Of a stretch of 8,242 nucleotides of DNA, positions 6,234 through 8,242 are shown one piece after another. Made by a program: the position numbers and the translations under genes. Where the stretch lies: assembly GCA_003554005.1 (NCBI GenBank), contig PWEU01000003.1, forward strand, positions 1 through 8,242, in the 5' to 3' direction. Position 1 is the stretch's first letter, and the number at the start of each line of letters is the position of its first letter. The notes beneath the pieces are model-generated. The model did no database searches and was not told the origin of the DNA. It saw nothing but the letters and a program-made list of their open reading frames with translations. The stretch is from Nitriliruptoraceae bacterium (GTDB lineage Bacteria > Actinomycetota > Nitriliruptoria > Nitriliruptorales > Nitriliruptoraceae).

Positions 6234-7127
6234 ATGACCGCGCGCTGGACCTACGTGATCCGCGAGGCCTTCGTCGGGTTGCGCCGCAACCTGATGATGA
6301 CCGTCGCCGTGATCCTGTCGGTGACGGTGTCACTGACCCTACTGGGTGCGAGCCTGCTGCTCTCCGAGCAGGTCGACCTGGCCACCGATGATTGGACCGG
6401 TCGGGTCGAGGTGTCCATCTACCTGTGCGACGACCGCGTCTGTCCGGCGATCACGCCGGAGCAGCAGGAGCAGCTGCGGGAGGACCTGGAGGACCAGGAG
6501 GTCGTCGCCGAGGTGTTCTACGAGTCCAAGCAGGACGCCTACGAGCGCTTCACCGCGATGTTCGCCGACCAGGAATCCCTGATCGACGCCATCGACGCGG
6601 ACATCCTGCCGGCCTCCTTCCGCGTCCGGCTCGAGAACCCCAACCTGTTCAACGTCATCGCCGACCAGTTCAGTACCTACCCCGGGGTCGAGGAGATCGT
6701 CGCCCAACGGGAGGTCCTGAACCAGTTCCTGCGCTTCACCAACGTCGTGCGCACCGCGGCGCTGGTCGTCGCCGCGATCCAGCTGGTCGCCGCCGGCGTG
6801 CTGATCGCGAACACGATCCGGGTCGCGGCCTTCGCCCGTCGCGAGCAGACCGGCATCATGCGGCTGGTCGGGGCCAGCAACTGGTACATCCGCCTGCCCT
6901 TCGTGCTGGAGGGGGTGTTCGCGGGCCTGATCGGTGCGCTGGTGTCATGGGGCCTGCTGTGGGGCACCGTCCCACGGGTGGCCACGAGCCTGGCGCGGGA
7001 CATCGAGCTGATGCCCTTCATCGGCGAGGCACAGGTCATCGCCGTCGGCCCGTGGCTCCTGCTGGCGGGGACCGGCATCGCCGCGGTGTCCTCCATCCTG
7101 GCGCTGCGTCGGTTCCTCGACATCTGA
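6234..7127 (+). CDS. ftsX: Cell division protein FtsX, permease-like membrane subunit of FtsEX
   Basis: FtsX (297 residues, the family's usual size) anchors FtsE at the membrane and passes its ATPase cycle to an extracytoplasmic hydrolase or activator. The topology is standard: a short cytoplasmic N-terminus, TM1 at about 21–43, a large extracytoplasmic domain at about 44–170, then TM2 (about 172–196), TM3 (about 222–246) and TM4 (about 268–290). The family motif GIMRLVGASNWYIRLPF occupies 207–223 before TM3. The outer domain has the PASFRVRLENP segment (126–136) found in actinobacterial FtsX. It also has two cysteines, Cys65 and Cys70, flanking an acidic turn; mycobacterial FtsX has a similarly placed pair as I recall, so a structural disulfide is plausible. 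The start is ATG 6234 with GGAGG 5 nt upstream. The next gene begins 136 nt downstream. Confidence 0.96.
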   Translation: MTARWTYVIREAFVGLRRNLMMTVAVILSVTVSLTLLGASLLLSEQVDLATDDWTGRVEVSIYLCDDRVCPAITPEQQEQLREDLEDQEVVAEVFYESKQDAYERFTAMFADQESLIDAIDADILPASFRVRLENPNLFNVIADQFSTYPGVEEIVAQREVLNQFLRFTNVVRTAALVVAAIQLVAAGVLIANTIRVAAFARREQTGIMRLVGASNWYIRLPFVLEGVFAGLIGALVSWGLLWGTVPRVATSLARDIELMPFIGEAQVIAVGPWLLLAGTGIAAVSSILALRRFLDI

Positions 7128-7262
7128 GCCGGATCGCGCTCGTCGCGAATCTCCGGACCCTCCAGTTCGGGCCACCGCGTACCGATACCCGTAGAGTCGG
7201 CCGCCACCGTGGCTGATGTGGCTCGTGTAAGCTCCGGCGTTCGCGTGTGGTAGCGGAGCGTC

Positions 7263-8242
7263 ATGAGGCGGTCACGTTCGGTCGCATGGAGTTCGCCGGT
7301 GCGGGTGCAGTCGGGTCGAGGTTGGAGGGTCGTCGCTGCGGTCTGCGCGCTGGCCCTGCTGCCGGTGGCCGCGTCCGCGCAGACCGGTGAGCTCCGCGAC
7401 GGGCTCCAGGACGTCGCCTCCGAGCGGGACCAGGTCGAGGCCGAGGTCGGCGAACTCCGCGCGCGTGAAGGTGATGCCCGCCAGCGGCTCGCGGCGGTCG
7501 AGGACGAGCTGAACGAGGCCGAGGAGCGGCTCGCGGCGCTCCGCGACGAGCTCGCTGAAGCGGAGGCGGCGCTGGCCGCGGCCGAGGCCGCCGTCGTCGA
7601 GGCCCAGGCGGCGCTGGCGGGGGTCGCCGAGGAGCTGGTCGCGACCGAGGCCGAGCTGGGCGCAGCCACGACCAAGCTCGAGGCCAGGGTCATCGCTGCC
7701 TACAAGTACGGCCAGGTCTCCCTCGCCGAGGTGTTCACCGGGGTCCGCGACTTCAGCGACCTCGTCAGCTCCAGCGTCATGGTCGGCCACGTGCTCGACA
7801 GCGACCGGGTCATGGTCGCCGAGGTGGAGCGACTGTTCACCCTGGTGGCCGAGCAGCGAGCCGAGGCGCAGGCGCTGCGCGCCGACGCCGAGCGGGAGGC
7901 GGCCGCGGCCGAGGCTGCCACCGCCTCCATCGAGGACGCCACGCGCTCCCAGACCGAGGTGCTGGCGACGATCGAGCACCGTCGTGACGAGCGGGAACAG
8001 CTGTTCCTCGAGCTCCGCGACGACCGGTCAGCGGCCGAGGGCCACCTCGCCGGGCTGGACGCAGAATCCGCCCGCATCGAGTCGCAGCTGGCGGCGATCG
8101 CCCGTGAGCAGGCGGCCGAGGAAGCCCGCCGACGAGAGGCCGCAGCCGCAGCCGCCGCGGAGGAGGCTCGTCGACGCCAGGCCGAGGAGGAGGAGGCCGC
8201 CAGGCGCGCCGCCGAGGAGGCGGCTGCCGCCGAGGATGCCGC
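7263..8242 (+). CDS. Secreted coiled-coil protein, probable FtsEX-linked peptidoglycan hydrolase or activator (3'-truncated)
   Basis: The frame is open from ATG 7263 to the window edge (326 complete codons). A signal peptide is clear: a basic N-terminus (RRSRS, and R20–R22), a hydrophobic core at about 23–37 and a probable cleavage after ASA (Ala39|Gln40). Cys28 is not in a lipobox. Residues 41–141 form a Glu/Ala/Leu/Arg-rich coiled coil. A non-helical break follows at about 142–182, RVIAAYKYGQVSLAEVFTG then VRDFSDLVSS. It resembles the hinge in EnvC and PcsB, where a tyrosine-containing segment leads to an xxDFSDL motif. A second coiled coil runs from about 183, ending in an Ala/Glu/Arg-rich stretch (about 280–326). 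In such proteins a C-terminal M23 peptidase (or CHAP/NlpC-P60) domain follows; here it would lie past the edge, so catalysis is unproven. Position directly after ftsX supports an FtsX-controlled role. GGAG lies 4 nt before the ATG. Confidence 0.85.
   Translation, partial: MRRSRSVAWSSPVRVQSGRGWRVVAAVCALALLPVAASAQTGELRDGLQDVASERDQVEAEVGELRAREGDARQRLAAVEDELNEAEERLAALRDELAEAEAALAAAEAAVVEAQAALAGVAEELVATEAELGAATTKLEARVIAAYKYGQVSLAEVFTGVRDFSDLVSSSVMVGHVLDSDRVMVAEVERLFTLVAEQRAEAQALRADAEREAAAAEAATASIEDATRSQTEVLATIEHRRDEREQLFLELRDDRSAAEGHLAGLDAESARIESQLAAIAREQAAEEARRREAAAAAAAEEARRRQAEEEEAARRAAEEAAAAEDA

Noticed and set aside
7129..7156. Imperfect hairpin just after ftsX as a terminator
   Set aside because: The stem is broken by bulges and there is no T-tract, so it is not good enough to call.
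7192..7197. TAGAGT as a -10 element for the coiled-coil gene
   Set aside because: Without a -35 hexamer at the right spacing it cannot be told from chance; the gene may also be read through from ftsX.
7272..7979. Long minus-strand open frame opposite the coiled-coil gene
   Set aside because: It has a low-complexity Leu/Gly/Arg composition arising from the complement of Glu/Ala-rich codons. The plus strand carries a convincing signal peptide and coiled coil.

Overview
The window is a high-GC stretch (roughly 70% GC by eye) that looks actinobacterial. The support is the gene order prfB–ftsE–ftsX followed by a secreted coiled-coil cell-wall protein, a MhuD-like ABM-domain protein, a DUF427 protein and a small PspC-domain protein, together with frequent GTG starts. 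I cannot name the species. A deep-branching actinobacterial class such as Nitriliruptoria is possible, but that is a guess.

Layout. Positions 1–432 (+) hold the 3' part of a DUF427 gene that enters from the left edge. Positions 602–1123 (+) hold a small ABM-domain (MhuD-like) protein. Its domain is interrupted by about 3.4 in-frame copies of a 54-bp repeat, and a strong hairpin terminator follows. On the minus strand lie a 76-residue PspC-domain membrane protein (1250–1480) and, upstream of it, a two-gene operon. That operon is a flavin-containing monooxygenase (2475–3956) followed, with a 4-nt stop/start overlap, by an alpha/beta hydrolase (1624–2478). Divergently from the monooxygenase, the plus strand carries prfB (4146–5267), ftsE (5489–6187), ftsX (6234–7127) and the 5' part of a secreted coiled-coil protein (7263 to the right edge).

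How the genes work together. FtsE (ATPase) and FtsX (membrane subunit) form the divisome complex that activates periplasmic peptidoglycan hydrolases through a coiled-coil partner. The protein after ftsX has a signal peptide, two coiled-coil blocks and an EnvC/PcsB-like hinge, so it is probably that partner or hydrolase; its catalytic domain, if any, lies beyond the window. The monooxygenase and hydrolase are translationally coupled and probably act on one substrate in succession, for example oxygenation of a ketone and then ester cleavage, although the substrate cannot be read from sequence. PrfB is ordinary translation termination.

Most of the window is conventional. The feature most worth a second look is the recently expanded 54-bp tandem repeat inside the catalytic-type ABM domain. 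I found no CRISPR array, tRNA, rRNA, insertion sequence or recognisable defence system, and no gene-free stretch longer than about 220 bases.
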